From assembly GCA_002478545.1 (NCBI GenBank), contig DLOY01000036.1, forward strand, positions 1 to 11,754: a stretch of DNA of 11,754 nucleotides. Direction: 5' to 3'. Below the pieces are notes generated by a model, which searched no databases, was not told the DNA's origin, and saw only the letters and a list, made by a program, of their open reading frames with translations. Made by a program: the position numbers and the translations under genes. The DNA comes from Micrococcales bacterium UBA7472 (GTDB lineage: Bacteria > Actinomycetota > Actinomycetes > Actinomycetales > Microbacteriaceae). This document shows, piece by piece, positions 1 through 6,874 of this stretch (positions are counted from its first letter, which is position 1; each line of letters starts with the position of its first letter).

Positions 1-299
1 AGACCGGCTTCACCAATCACGAAAGCCTTGCCGCCTGGCAACTGAGACTTGATGAAATCAGCTGTTGCCAGCGCAGATGTGTAGATCCGCTCTTCTGGGA
101 TATCTAGGCCACCGGCCTGCAGCCTGGCTGCTAGATCTCGCGGGGTGTAGATGGAATTGTTGGTTAGTACCAAGTACTTGGTGCCCTGATCGGTCCACTT
201 CTTGATCAGCTCAGGAGCTCCCGGAATCGGCTTGCCCTCGTGCCACAGCACGCCATCCATGTCAGTGAGCCAGTTGTTGATATGTGAGCGATCGACCAT
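1..299 (-). CDS. HAD-IIA family sugar/nucleotide phosphatase (NagD-like), 5' part only
   Basis: The gene runs off the left edge, leaving 99 complete N-terminal codons read from an ATG at 299. The protein shows HAD motif I as DMDGVLW at residues 13-19, with Asp13 the expected nucleophile and Asp15 the acid/base. HAD motif II follows as LTNNS, with Thr46. The PIPGAPELI segment between them is typical of the NagD / 4-nitrophenylphosphatase (HAD-IIA) branch, which hydrolyses phosphate from small metabolites in the cytoplasm. The Mg-binding C-terminal motifs and the C2 cap are outside the window, so the substrate cannot be judged. No convincing Shine-Dalgarno precedes the ATG, but a TAGGCT box lies 7 nt upstream, which fits a leaderless mRNA. 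It is divergent from the methyltransferase gene. Family is fairly sure, specific function is not. Confidence 0.85.
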   Translation of the reverse strand, partial: MVDRSHINNWLTDMDGVLWHEGKPIPGAPELIKKWTDQGTKYLVLTNNSIYTPRDLAARLQAGGLDIPEERIYTSALATADFIKSQLPGGKAFVIGEAG

Positions 300-306
300 G
301 TTGCCT

Positions 307-312
307 AGCCTA
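307..312 (-). promoter_or_regulatory. putative -10 box of a leaderless promoter for the HAD gene
   Basis: On the minus strand TAGGCT (matching the TANNNT form of actinobacterial -10 elements) is followed by exactly 7 nt and then the ATG at 299. The transcript would start at or next to the first base of the start codon. No clear -35 is seen. This is inferred from spacing alone, but the mirror-image arrangement on the other strand supports it. Confidence 0.5.
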
Positions 313-316
313 GCTT

Positions 317-322
317 TAGGCT
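317..322 (+). promoter_or_regulatory. putative -10 box of a leaderless promoter for the methyltransferase gene
   Basis: TAGGCT at 317-322 is followed by 7 nt and then the GTG start at 330. No Shine-Dalgarno fits in this gap, which favours a leaderless transcript. With the minus-strand copy at 307-312 it forms a perfect 6-bp inverted repeat around GCTT. Confidence 0.5.
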
Positions 323-329
323 GTAGCGC

Positions 330-986
330 GTGAGTGAAGACACAGAGCGCCCAACCGAGCAATCAACCTGGGGAGTCGGGCCATATCAGGGCGATGCCAG
401 CCAAGACCCTAACTTTGCAAAGTTTGACCCCGAGCTTTTGGCCGAGGGCGACACCAGAAACGTGGTTGATCAGTACCGCTACTGGTCGATGGAAGCGATC
501 GTTGCAGACCTCGACTCCAGGCGGCACCCGTATTTTGTTGCCATCGAGAACTGGCAGCACGATCTAAACATCGGCTCAATTGTGAGAACAGCAAACGCCT
601 TCTTGGCTCAGGGTGTCCAAATCGTGGGCAATAAGCGTTGGAATCGTCGCGGAGCGATGGTGACTGACCGCTATCAACATGTCACCCACCTCCCGCAGAT
701 CGAAGACTTGATTGCGTGGGCAAAGACAGCCGGCCCCGGGGGCAGCAAACTGCCAATCATCGCGATCGACAACGTTCCTGGCTGCAAGCAATTGGAGAAC
801 TACCAGTTGCCCAAGCACTGTGTATTTTTGTTTGGTCAGGAAGGGCCGGGGCTGTCTCAGGCTGCGCTGGATGCCGCCGATGTGGTGTTGGAAATCACCC
901 AGTTCGGTTCTACCCGATCAATCAACGCCTCCGCGGCAGCTGCAATAACCATGCACACTTGGGTTATGCAGCATGTTTTTAGTTAG
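330..986 (+). CDS. TrmH/SpoU family RNA 2'-O-methyltransferase
   Basis: This 218-aa protein belongs to the SPOUT (trefoil-knot) class that transfers methyl from S-adenosylmethionine to a ribose 2'-OH in tRNA or rRNA. The three class motifs are visible. Motif 1 is LNIGSIVRTANAF at about 79-91 with the conserved Asn and Arg. Motif 2 is LFGQEGPGLS at 167-176. Motif 3 is TQFGSTRSINASAAAAI at 190-206. The first ~50 residues are polar and look disordered or accessory, and I see no L30e-like N-terminal RNA-binding domain. The GTG at 330 is chosen because upstream sequence lacks an SD and a -10-like box sits 7 nt before it. Which RNA nucleotide is modified cannot be read from the sequence. It precedes purA by 54 nt and may be cotranscribed with it. 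Confidence 0.9.
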   Translation: MSEDTERPTEQSTWGVGPYQGDASQDPNFAKFDPELLAEGDTRNVVDQYRYWSMEAIVADLDSRRHPYFVAIENWQHDLNIGSIVRTANAFLAQGVQIVGNKRWNRRGAMVTDRYQHVTHLPQIEDLIAWAKTAGPGGSKLPIIAIDNVPGCKQLENYQLPKHCVFLFGQEGPGLSQAALDAADVVLEITQFGSTRSINASAAAAITMHTWVMQHVFS

Positions 987-996
987 ACTCTCCTAA

Positions 997-1009
997 GGGC
1001 TTATCGCCC
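997..1009 (+). other. small hairpin between the methyltransferase gene and purA
   Basis: GGGC and GCCC form a 4-bp stem around a 5-nt loop, 10 nt after the methyltransferase stop codon. There is no T-run after it, so it would at best be a weak terminator or pause. Only the inverted repeat is certain. Confidence 0.25.
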
Positions 1010-1040
1010 GAGAATCCCCAAAGCTGAAAGGGGTACAGTC

Positions 1041-2327
1041 ATGCCCGCAGTAGTCCTAGTCGGAGCCCAGTGGGGCGACGAAGGTAAAGGCAAAGCAACC
1101 GACCTTCTTGGAGATCGCGTCGACTATGTAGTCCGCTACCAAGGCGGCAACAACGCTGGTCACACCGTAGTTATTGGTGACAAGAAGTTTGCGCTGCACC
1201 TACTGCCCTCCGGAATTTTGACCCCAGGCTGTGTTCCAGTCATCGGTAACGGTGTAGTTGTTGACCTGGAAGTTCTCTTCCGCGAAATTGATGGTCTAAA
1301 CGACAAGGGTGTTGACACCTCAAAGCTCTTGATTTCTGCAAATGCACACGTGATCACCCCCTATCACGTCACCGTGGACAAGGTTTCGGAGCGCTTCTTG
1401 GGTAAGCGCGCGATCGGCACCACCGGTCGCGGCATCGGTCCAACCTATGGCGACAAGATGGGCCGCCTGGGAATTCGCATTCAAGACCTATTTGACCCAA
1501 GCATCCTGCGCCAGAAGGTTGAGAGCGCACTCACCCAGAAAAACGAGTTGCTGGTCAAGGTCTACAACCGTGCTGCCGTCAGGCCGCAGGAGGTCGTTGA
1601 CCACCTTCTCTCTTTTGCAGAACGCCTAAAGCCAATGGTTGCTGACACTGCTTTGGTTCTGAACAACGCCCTGGCAGAGGGTAAGACCGTCTTGCTCGAG
1701 GGTGGCCAGGGAACACTTTTGGATGTTGACCACGGAACCTATCCGTTTGTTACCTCCTCCAACCCGACCGCAGGTGGAGCAACCACCGGTAGCGGTATTG
1801 GACCGACCAAGATCACCGGCGTCATCGGAATCCTCAAGGCGTATACCACCCGTGTTGGCTCTGGTCCGTTCCCAACAGAATTGTTTGACGAGTGGGGCGA
1901 GTACCTGCGTAAGACCGGAGGCGAGGTTGGTGTCACCACTGGCCGTAATCGTCGCTGCGGTTGGTTCGATGCTCCAATCGCCCGCTATGCAACCCGCGTC
2001 AACGGTCTAACGGATATCTTCCTAACCAAGCTGGACGTGCTCACCGGTATTAAGGAGATCCCGGTTTGTGTGGCCTACGAGGTTGATGGACAGCGCGTAG
2101 CAGAGGTACCGGTTTCTCAGACCGACTTCCACCACGCTAAGCCGATCTATGAGATGTTCCCTGGCTGGGAAGAGGATATTTCCACCGCCAAGACCTTCGA
2201 CGATCTACCAAAGAACGCCCAGGACTACGTTCTAGCCCTAGAGAAGCTGAGCGGTACCAGAATCTCGGCAATTGGTGTCGGACCTGATCGCAATGCGACC
2301 ATCGTTCGACACGACATGCTTGGCTAA
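1041..2327 (+). CDS. purA: adenylosuccinate synthetase
   Basis: PurA joins IMP and aspartate using GTP to form adenylosuccinate, the first committed step to AMP, in the cytoplasm. The 428-aa length is normal for bacterial PurA. The N-terminal P-loop-like motif GDEGKGK is at 12-18 with catalytic Asp13, and GGNNAGHT at 35-42 supplies catalytic His41. GTTGRGIGPTYGDK at 126-139 binds IMP. GGQGTLLDVDHGTYPFVTSSN runs across about 221-241. TTGRNRRCGWFD at 299-310 is the late signature. An AGGGG Shine-Dalgarno at 1029-1033 sits 7 nt before the ATG. No clear terminator follows the stop. A LacI-type half-degenerate operator begins only 3 nt downstream. This is a core gene marking the left border of the catabolic locus. 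Confidence 0.99.
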   Translation: MPAVVLVGAQWGDEGKGKATDLLGDRVDYVVRYQGGNNAGHTVVIGDKKFALHLLPSGILTPGCVPVIGNGVVVDLEVLFREIDGLNDKGVDTSKLLISANAHVITPYHVTVDKVSERFLGKRAIGTTGRGIGPTYGDKMGRLGIRIQDLFDPSILRQKVESALTQKNELLVKVYNRAAVRPQEVVDHLLSFAERLKPMVADTALVLNNALAEGKTVLLEGGQGTLLDVDHGTYPFVTSSNPTAGGATTGSGIGPTKITGVIGILKAYTTRVGSGPFPTELFDEWGEYLRKTGGEVGVTTGRNRRCGWFDAPIARYATRVNGLTDIFLTKLDVLTGIKEIPVCVAYEVDGQRVAEVPVSQTDFHHAKPIYEMFPGWEEDISTAKTFDDLPKNAQDYVLALEKLSGTRISAIGVGPDRNATIVRHDMLG

Positions 2328-2330
2328 GTT

Positions 2331-2348
2331 TTGACAATCGGTTGCACT
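2331..2348 (+). promoter_or_regulatory. degenerate LacI-type operator (site A)
   Basis: This site matches 11 of 14 fixed positions of TTGnCAAnCGnTTGnCAA and contains the same CAATCGGTTG core as the two perfect copies. The right half-site is degraded. A further half-site, TTGCCAA, lies at 2352-2358, about one helical turn on. It starts 3 nt after the purA stop codon and lies 140 bp (centre to centre) upstream of the promoter-proximal operator, where an auxiliary looping operator could sit. Confidence 0.4.
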
Positions 2349-2391
2349 AAATTGCCAAATTACGCCCGAAATCCGCGTCAAATCTAGGCAT

Positions 2392-2409
2392 TTGCCAACC
2401 AATTGCCAA
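2392..2409 (+). promoter_or_regulatory. LacI-type operator (site C, one mismatch)
   Basis: Thirteen of 14 fixed positions of TTGnCAAnCGnTTGnCAA are present. Only the G of the central CG is replaced by A. Its centre lies 79 bp upstream of the perfect operator at 2471-2488 and 61 bp downstream of the degenerate site A, so it could act as an auxiliary operator. A short inverted repeat (TTGCC/GGCAA) overlaps its right half. Confidence 0.5.
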
Positions 2410-2470
2410 ACGGCAACTACCCCCTAAACATTAGGCAAACAAAGCGTTACACTTTTGTTATCGGAAAATG

Positions 2471-2488
2471 TTGTCAATCGGTTGCCAA
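2471..2488 (+). promoter_or_regulatory. LacI-family operator (site B) at the transporter promoter
   Basis: TTGTCAATCGGTTGCCAA fits the palindrome TTGnCAAnCGnTTGnCAA at all 14 fixed positions, with the central CG usual for LacI-family operators. The same sequence type recurs at 8832-8849 before uxaC. It overlaps the predicted -35 hexamer, so binding would block RNA polymerase. The likely ligand is the LacI-family protein encoded at 7774-8796. Confidence 0.75.
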
Positions 2489-2510
2489 AATAGTTTGGAC
2501 AATCTAGCTT
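2482..2510 (+). promoter_or_regulatory. sigma70-type promoter of the transporter operon
   Basis: TTGCCA at 2482-2487 and TAGCTT at 2505-2510 are separated by exactly 17 nt. A start site near 2517 would give a leader of about 48 nt before the ATG at 2565. The -35 element lies within the right half of the operator at 2471-2488. Confidence 0.6.
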
Positions 2511-2522
2511 GAATGTGGAACA

Positions 2523-2543
2523 TTGAAACAAATGAAGTTTCAA
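2523..2543 (+). repeat. 7-bp inverted repeat in the leader of the binding-protein gene
   Basis: TTGAAAC and GTTTCAA are perfect inverted copies separated by 7 nt. They lie in the predicted 5' leader, 10 nt before the AAGGAG Shine-Dalgarno at 2554-2559. The repeat could be a weak RNA stem or a second protein-binding site. The inverted repeat is certain and its role unknown. Confidence 0.35.
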
Positions 2544-2564
2544 GCCACTACATAAGGAGTTGTA

Positions 2565-4079
2565 ATGAACCTCAAGAAGACTCTGAGGGCAGCTGTAACG
2601 GCTGTTGCTTCATTTGCCCTCATTGCCTCCGGGTCAGTTGCTCCAGCCCAGGCTGCCAACCAAAAGACCCTCACCCTAAGCTCCGTGATCAACGTCACCT
2701 CATGGGACCCTGCTTCTGCAGACATCGGTCACGGAATCGTTTACTACCAGGGCGTCTATGACAACCTGATTCTGCGCGCCCCAGATGGCTCATACAAGCC
2801 AAACCTGGCAACCAAGTGGACCGTTAACAAGAGTGCAACCGAGGTCGTACTTGACCTGCGCACCGGCGTTACCTTCTCTGACGGCAGCAAGTTCGACGCA
2901 ACTGTTGCCAAGAAGAACCTTGACCACTTTGTCAAGGCGAATGGCCCACAGGCTGCAACTATGGCAGGCGCCAAGATTGATGTGGTTAGCCCAACCAAGA
3001 TCAAGATCACTCTGGCGACTGCAAACCCAGACATCATCTACTACCTGGCAACCACCAACTCCTTCATGACTTCCGGCAACGCAGTTGGCACCGCAGGCGT
3101 AAAGACCACCCCGGTTGGTTCCGGTCCTTACCTGCTAGACCGTTCTACCGTGCCTGGATCTCAGATCGTGTTTGTGAAGAACCCGAAGTACTGGGACAAG
3201 TCCAAGATCAAGTTCGACAAGATCACCCTAAAGATCATGACCGATGTGACTGCTCGTCTAAATGCAGTTATGTCTGGCCAGGTTGATGTTGCACTTCTAG
3301 ATGTCCGCACCGCAGACACCGCAAAGAAGCGCGGCCTCACTCTGACTCAGTACAACGTGGACTGGCAGGGACTAATGCTTTTCGACCGCGCTGGAAAGAT
3401 CAACAAGGCTCTTGGTGACGCTCGCGTCCGTCAGGCAATCGCGCATGCTATCGACCGCGCTGCACTTCTGAAGACTGTTCAAGGTGGCTATGGCGAGCTA
3501 ACCAACCAGATTTTCTCAAAGGCATCTGGTGCATATGTGCCTTCGCTGGACAGCATGTACAAGTACGACCCTGCTAAGGCAAAGGCCCTGCTTGCATCTG
3601 CTGGTTACGCAAACGGCTTCACCCTGAACATGCCAGCTTGGCTTGACCCAACCATGCGTGCGGCTCTGTCTGACTACCTCGGTGCTGTTGGCATCAAGGT
3701 GAACTGGGATAACGTTCCAGCCATCGAGTTCCGCAATGCAATGTTGAGCGGTAAGTACGAGGCATCCGTGTTCCAGTTGTTCCAGGGAACCGCGTGGGTG
3801 AACTTCAACCTTGCAGTTGCTCCTAACGGTGCACGCAACGTGTTCAAGAGCACCAACGGCCTGATCAACAACGCGCTAAAGAACGTGCTTGCTGACCCAT
3901 CTCCAAAGAACGTCAGCACTCAGATGACTGCCGTAAACCGCGAGATCGTGAAGCAGGCTTGGTTCGTACCGTTCTACCGCCTACCTCAGTTGCTATTCAG
4001 CTCGAAGGGTGTGAAGGTAACTCCACAGGCACAGAACGCAGTTCCATACCTCTACAACTACGCACCTAGCGGCAAGTAG
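2565..4079 (+). CDS. ABC transporter substrate-binding protein, family 5 (peptide/oligosaccharide type)
   Basis: This is the 504-aa extracellular binding component of an Opp/Dpp-type importer. A signal peptide spans about 1-30: positive n-region (NLKKTLR), hydrophobic core, and AQA cleavage site at 28-30. The mature part has family-5 features: DNLILRAPDGSYKPNLATKW at about 66-85, DLRTGVTFSDGSKFDA at about 97-112, and a YWDK segment after the VGSGPY motif. Oddly, there is no lipobox cysteine. The spot reads IASGS, and the whole protein has no Cys, so membrane attachment is not explained. The start is fixed by AAGGAG 5 nt upstream of the ATG. Family members carry peptides, nickel, heme or oligosaccharides. 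The uronate genes downstream and the shared operator point to a glucuronide ligand, which is an inference. Confidence 0.9.
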   Translation: MNLKKTLRAAVTAVASFALIASGSVAPAQAANQKTLTLSSVINVTSWDPASADIGHGIVYYQGVYDNLILRAPDGSYKPNLATKWTVNKSATEVVLDLRTGVTFSDGSKFDATVAKKNLDHFVKANGPQAATMAGAKIDVVSPTKIKITLATANPDIIYYLATTNSFMTSGNAVGTAGVKTTPVGSGPYLLDRSTVPGSQIVFVKNPKYWDKSKIKFDKITLKIMTDVTARLNAVMSGQVDVALLDVRTADTAKKRGLTLTQYNVDWQGLMLFDRAGKINKALGDARVRQAIAHAIDRAALLKTVQGGYGELTNQIFSKASGAYVPSLDSMYKYDPAKAKALLASAGYANGFTLNMPAWLDPTMRAALSDYLGAVGIKVNWDNVPAIEFRNAMLSGKYEASVFQLFQGTAWVNFNLAVAPNGARNVFKSTNGLINNALKNVLADPSPKNVSTQMTAVNREIVKQAWFVPFYRLPQLLFSSKGVKVTPQAQNAVPYLYNYAPSGK

Positions 4080-4085
4080 TTAACC

Positions 4086-4113
4086 CCCTGGGGTCCCGCA
4101 AGGGACCCCAGGG
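4086..4113 (+). other. strong intercistronic stem-loop (12 bp, GCAA tetraloop)
   Basis: A perfect 12-bp GC-rich stem at 4086-4097 and 4102-4113 is closed by GCAA, a GNRA tetraloop. It begins 6 nt after the stop codon of the binding-protein gene and lies within the 66-nt gap before the permease gene. No T-run follows, so it is not a classic intrinsic terminator. Such stems are known in transporter operons to stabilise the upstream mRNA or cause partial termination, giving more binding protein than permease. That role is inferred here. Confidence 0.75.
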
Positions 4114-4145
4114 CACCAAACCCCAACCTCTACCGGAGATTCAAG

Positions 4146-5087
4146 ATGCTGGCTTTCATCGCGAGACGACTCATCTCAGGAGCACTGCTTCTGTTGGTGA
4201 TCTCTTCCCTGGCTTACTTCTTGATGTTCTTTTCTTCATCGAACATCGCCATCAACATCCTTGGTGACTCAGCCACCATCGAGCAGCTTCAAGCGAAAGA
4301 AGTCGAGCTTGGTCTAGACCGACCAATCCTTGACCGCTACCTCGAGTGGCTCACAGCTGCAGTCCAAGGAGACCTCGGAGTCTCCTGGTTCTCGCAGGAG
4401 CCCATCGTCTCCGCGCTGCTCAACAGACTTCCAGTTACTTTGACTCTCGTCATTGCAACCATCATCCTGACCGCGATCGTGGCAACCGTTCTGGGTATGG
4501 CCGCAGCGGTAAAGGGCGGCATCATCGACCGCACCGTTCAGGTTTTGGGAATCGCAGGCTTCGCGGTTCCAAACTTTGTTATCGCGATCTTCTTGGTCAC
4601 GGTATTCGCAATTCAGCTTTTCCTATTCCCAGCCACCGGTTGGGTGCCATTTGAAGAAGATCCAGTGCTTTGGTTCCAGTCCTTGGTGCTACCGGTCAGC
4701 GCAATCTTGATTGGTGCGGTGGCTTCCTCTGCAGCCCAGATCCGTTCAGCGGTGAAGGCAGTCTTGGAAAAGGACTGGGTTCGCACCCTTCGCTCCAGAG
4801 GTATTTCTGAGCGTGAAATTTTGACCAAGCACGTGCTGCGCGCGGCTGCCCCTGCCGGACTCACCATCTTGAGTTTGCAGTTCGTGGGCATGCTCGGAGG
4901 CGCAGTGATCATTGAGCAGATCTTTGCGCTGCCAGGCATGGGATTCCTTGCCCTGCAGTCAACCGGTGTCGGCGACACCCCAGTGGTCATGGGTGTGGTC
5001 GTGGTAACCGTCATCATCGTCATTTTGGTAAATCTGATCGTTGATCTAGCTAACGGCTGGCTCAACCCGAAGGTGCGTGTCAAGTGA
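4146..5087 (+). CDS. ABC transporter permease, DppB/OppB type
   Basis: The 313-aa integral membrane protein has about six hydrophobic segments, near 10-30, 97-120, 133-160, 178-196, 238-260 and 279-300. The N-terminal FIARRLI start is usual for this family. The cytoplasmic coupling (EAA) loop lies near 208-234. The FALPGMGFLALQSTGVGDTP stretch near 260-279 is the strongest DppB-family signature. It would pair with the next gene's permease domain to form the channel in the cytoplasmic membrane. A GGAG at 4135-4138, 7 nt before the ATG, fixes the start. The last 4 bases overlap the next gene (GTGA), which implies translational coupling. Substrate cannot be read from the permease itself. Confidence 0.93.
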   Translation: MLAFIARRLISGALLLLVISSLAYFLMFFSSSNIAINILGDSATIEQLQAKEVELGLDRPILDRYLEWLTAAVQGDLGVSWFSQEPIVSALLNRLPVTLTLVIATIILTAIVATVLGMAAAVKGGIIDRTVQVLGIAGFAVPNFVIAIFLVTVFAIQLFLFPATGWVPFEEDPVLWFQSLVLPVSAILIGAVASSAAQIRSAVKAVLEKDWVRTLRSRGISEREILTKHVLRAAAPAGLTILSLQFVGMLGGAVIIEQIFALPGMGFLALQSTGVGDTPVVMGVVVVTVIIVILVNLIVDLANGWLNPKVRVK

Positions 5088-6874
5088 GCAACGAGACTCA
5101 AATTCCATCTGGCCACGCTCGGCCAATTGTTCGTCGCAGCCTTGCAGGCCGCCTAGTTAGGAACCCGCTCGCGGTTATCTCGAGCCTCTACCTGCTCTTG
5201 GTTGTCGTGGCAGCAATCGTTGCTCCGTTTGCGACTCAGTTTGATCCGAACTCGACTGACCTAGCGGTCACCCTCCTGCCTCCAGATTCGACCTACCTGA
5301 TGGGAACCGACTCTGCCGGTCGTGACATCTTCACCCGAATCCTGTGGGGTTCACAGACCACGCTGCTGTCGGCTGTAATCGTGGTCGTGACATCGATCCT
5401 GGTCGGTGTGCCATCGGGGCTGTTGGCCGGTTACTACGGCGGCAAGTTTGATGGCATCGCAAGCTGGATCTCTAACATGCTGCAGTCGCTGCCAGCAATC
5501 ATCATCCTGCTGGCAGTTGCCTCCGCCTTCGGAACCTCGATCTTCATCGCGATGGCGGTATTCGGTGTCCTGATTGCACCGGGCTTCTTCCGACTCACCA
5601 GAACCGCAGTTATGGGTGTTCGCAACGAGCTATATGTTGATGCGGCCAGAGTTTCTGGACTGAGCGACTTCCGAATTATGGTTCGTCACATCCTGACCGT
5701 TGTGCGCGCTCCAATCATCATCCAGTCTGCAATCATCTCCGGTATCGCAATCTCGATTCAGTCCGGACTTGAGTTCCTAGGTCTTGGCGATGCTTCGATG
5801 ATCAGCTGGGGCGTGATGCTGAATGAGGGCTTCCTAAACATTTGGATGGCACCAAACCTGGTGCTTTGGCCATCGCTGGTGATCTCACTGACCATCGGAT
5901 CATTTGCCCTGTTGGGCAACTCACTTCGAGATGCACTTGAGGACACCCAGAAAATCTCTGCCAAGAAGACCAAGTTCAAGCCGGTCAAGGGCACCGAGAC
6001 TGTCGTCAACCCAAAGGTTATGGATTCAGAGGGCAAGCTGCTTTCGGTGAACGGACTCTCGGTTGGTTACCCGCAGGGAGATGGCTCGGTGAACCGAGTC
6101 GTCGAGGGCGTCTCACTATCGGTTTCAAAAGGTGAGGTTCTAGGCATCGTTGGTGAGTCTGGTTCGGGCAAAACTCAGACCGCCTTCTCGATTCTTGGAC
6201 TCCTTCCCGAGAACGCTCAGATTCCTGCCGGTCACATCGTCTTCGACGGCGTCGAGTTGGTTTCAGCCTCTGGCGGCAAGATCAGCCAAAAGCGCATGAC
6301 TGAGCTTCGCGGCAAGCGCATCGCCTACATTCCCCAGGAGCCGATGAGCAACCTCGACCCAAACTTCCGAGTTGGGTACCAGTTGGTTCGCCCTATGGTG
6401 AAGATCCTCGGGATCTCACAGAAAGAAGCCAAGCAGCGAGTGCTGAAGCTTCTGGACATGGTGGGCATCGTGAACCCAGAGCGCGTGTTCAAGGCATACC
6501 CTCACGAGGTATCCGGTGGTATGGCCCAGCGCATTTTGATCGCCGGCGCGATTAGCTGTGAGCCAGATCTACTTATTGCCGATGAGCCAACCACCGCACT
6601 AGATGTAACGGTCCAGGCCGAGGTTTTGGACTTGCTTCGAGATCTACAAAAGCGCCTTGGCATGGCCATGGTTTTGGTTACCCACAACTTCGGTGTGGTG
6701 GCTGACCTTGCCGACAAGATCGTCGTCATGCAGTACGGCAAGATCGTGGAATCCGGTGATGTGCGAACCATCTTGCGCTCTCCACAGCACCCATACACCC
6801 AGGTCCTATTGAGCTCAATGCTTGAGGACAAGACCCCAATGACCTTCCTAACCTCCGAGACCAAGGAGAGCTAA
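5084..6874 (+). CDS. fused ABC transporter permease (DppC type) and ATPase (DppD type)
   Basis: One 596-aa chain holds two subunits that are separate in E. coli Dpp. Residues 1-285 are a DppC-like permease: hydrophobic segments from about 30, GTDSAGRDIFTRILWG at 74-89, the EAA loop DAARVSGLSDFRIMVRHI at 186-203, and FLGLGD at 231-236. A charged linker spans about 285-315. Residues 316-596 are a full ATPase: Walker A GESGSGKT at 357-364, Q-loop at Gln418, signature SGGMAQR at 477-483, Walker B LLIADEP at 496-502, and H-loop His534. HPYTQ at 569-573 marks the start of the Opp/Dpp C-terminal extension, which is cut short and lacks the usual Cys cluster. GTG start with AAGGTG 8 nt upstream, overlapping the previous stop. 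Fusions of this kind are known in actinobacteria. Confidence 0.93.
   Translation: MSNETQIPSGHARPIVRRSLAGRLVRNPLAVISSLYLLLVVVAAIVAPFATQFDPNSTDLAVTLLPPDSTYLMGTDSAGRDIFTRILWGSQTTLLSAVIVVVTSILVGVPSGLLAGYYGGKFDGIASWISNMLQSLPAIIILLAVASAFGTSIFIAMAVFGVLIAPGFFRLTRTAVMGVRNELYVDAARVSGLSDFRIMVRHILTVVRAPIIIQSAIISGIAISIQSGLEFLGLGDASMISWGVMLNEGFLNIWMAPNLVLWPSLVISLTIGSFALLGNSLRDALEDTQKISAKKTKFKPVKGTETVVNPKVMDSEGKLLSVNGLSVGYPQGDGSVNRVVEGVSLSVSKGEVLGIVGESGSGKTQTAFSILGLLPENAQIPAGHIVFDGVELVSASGGKISQKRMTELRGKRIAYIPQEPMSNLDPNFRVGYQLVRPMVKILGISQKEAKQRVLKLLDMVGIVNPERVFKAYPHEVSGGMAQRILIAGAISCEPDLLIADEPTTALDVTVQAEVLDLLRDLQKRLGMAMVLVTHNFGVVADLADKIVVMQYGKIVESGDVRTILRSPQHPYTQVLLSSMLEDKTPMTFLTSETKES

Noticed and set aside
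984..989. TAGACT as a -10 box for purA
   Set aside because: No -35 at a suitable distance. It overlaps the stop codon of the previous gene and has nothing else to support it.
1016..1033. CCCC pairing with the GGGG of the purA ribosome-binding site as a regulatory stem
   Set aside because: Only 4 bp with a 10-nt loop. Too weak to support a claim of translation control.
4613..5116. 167-codon open frame on the minus strand
   Set aside because: It lies opposite the well-supported permease gene and its translation shows no domain. It is a shadow of codon bias.
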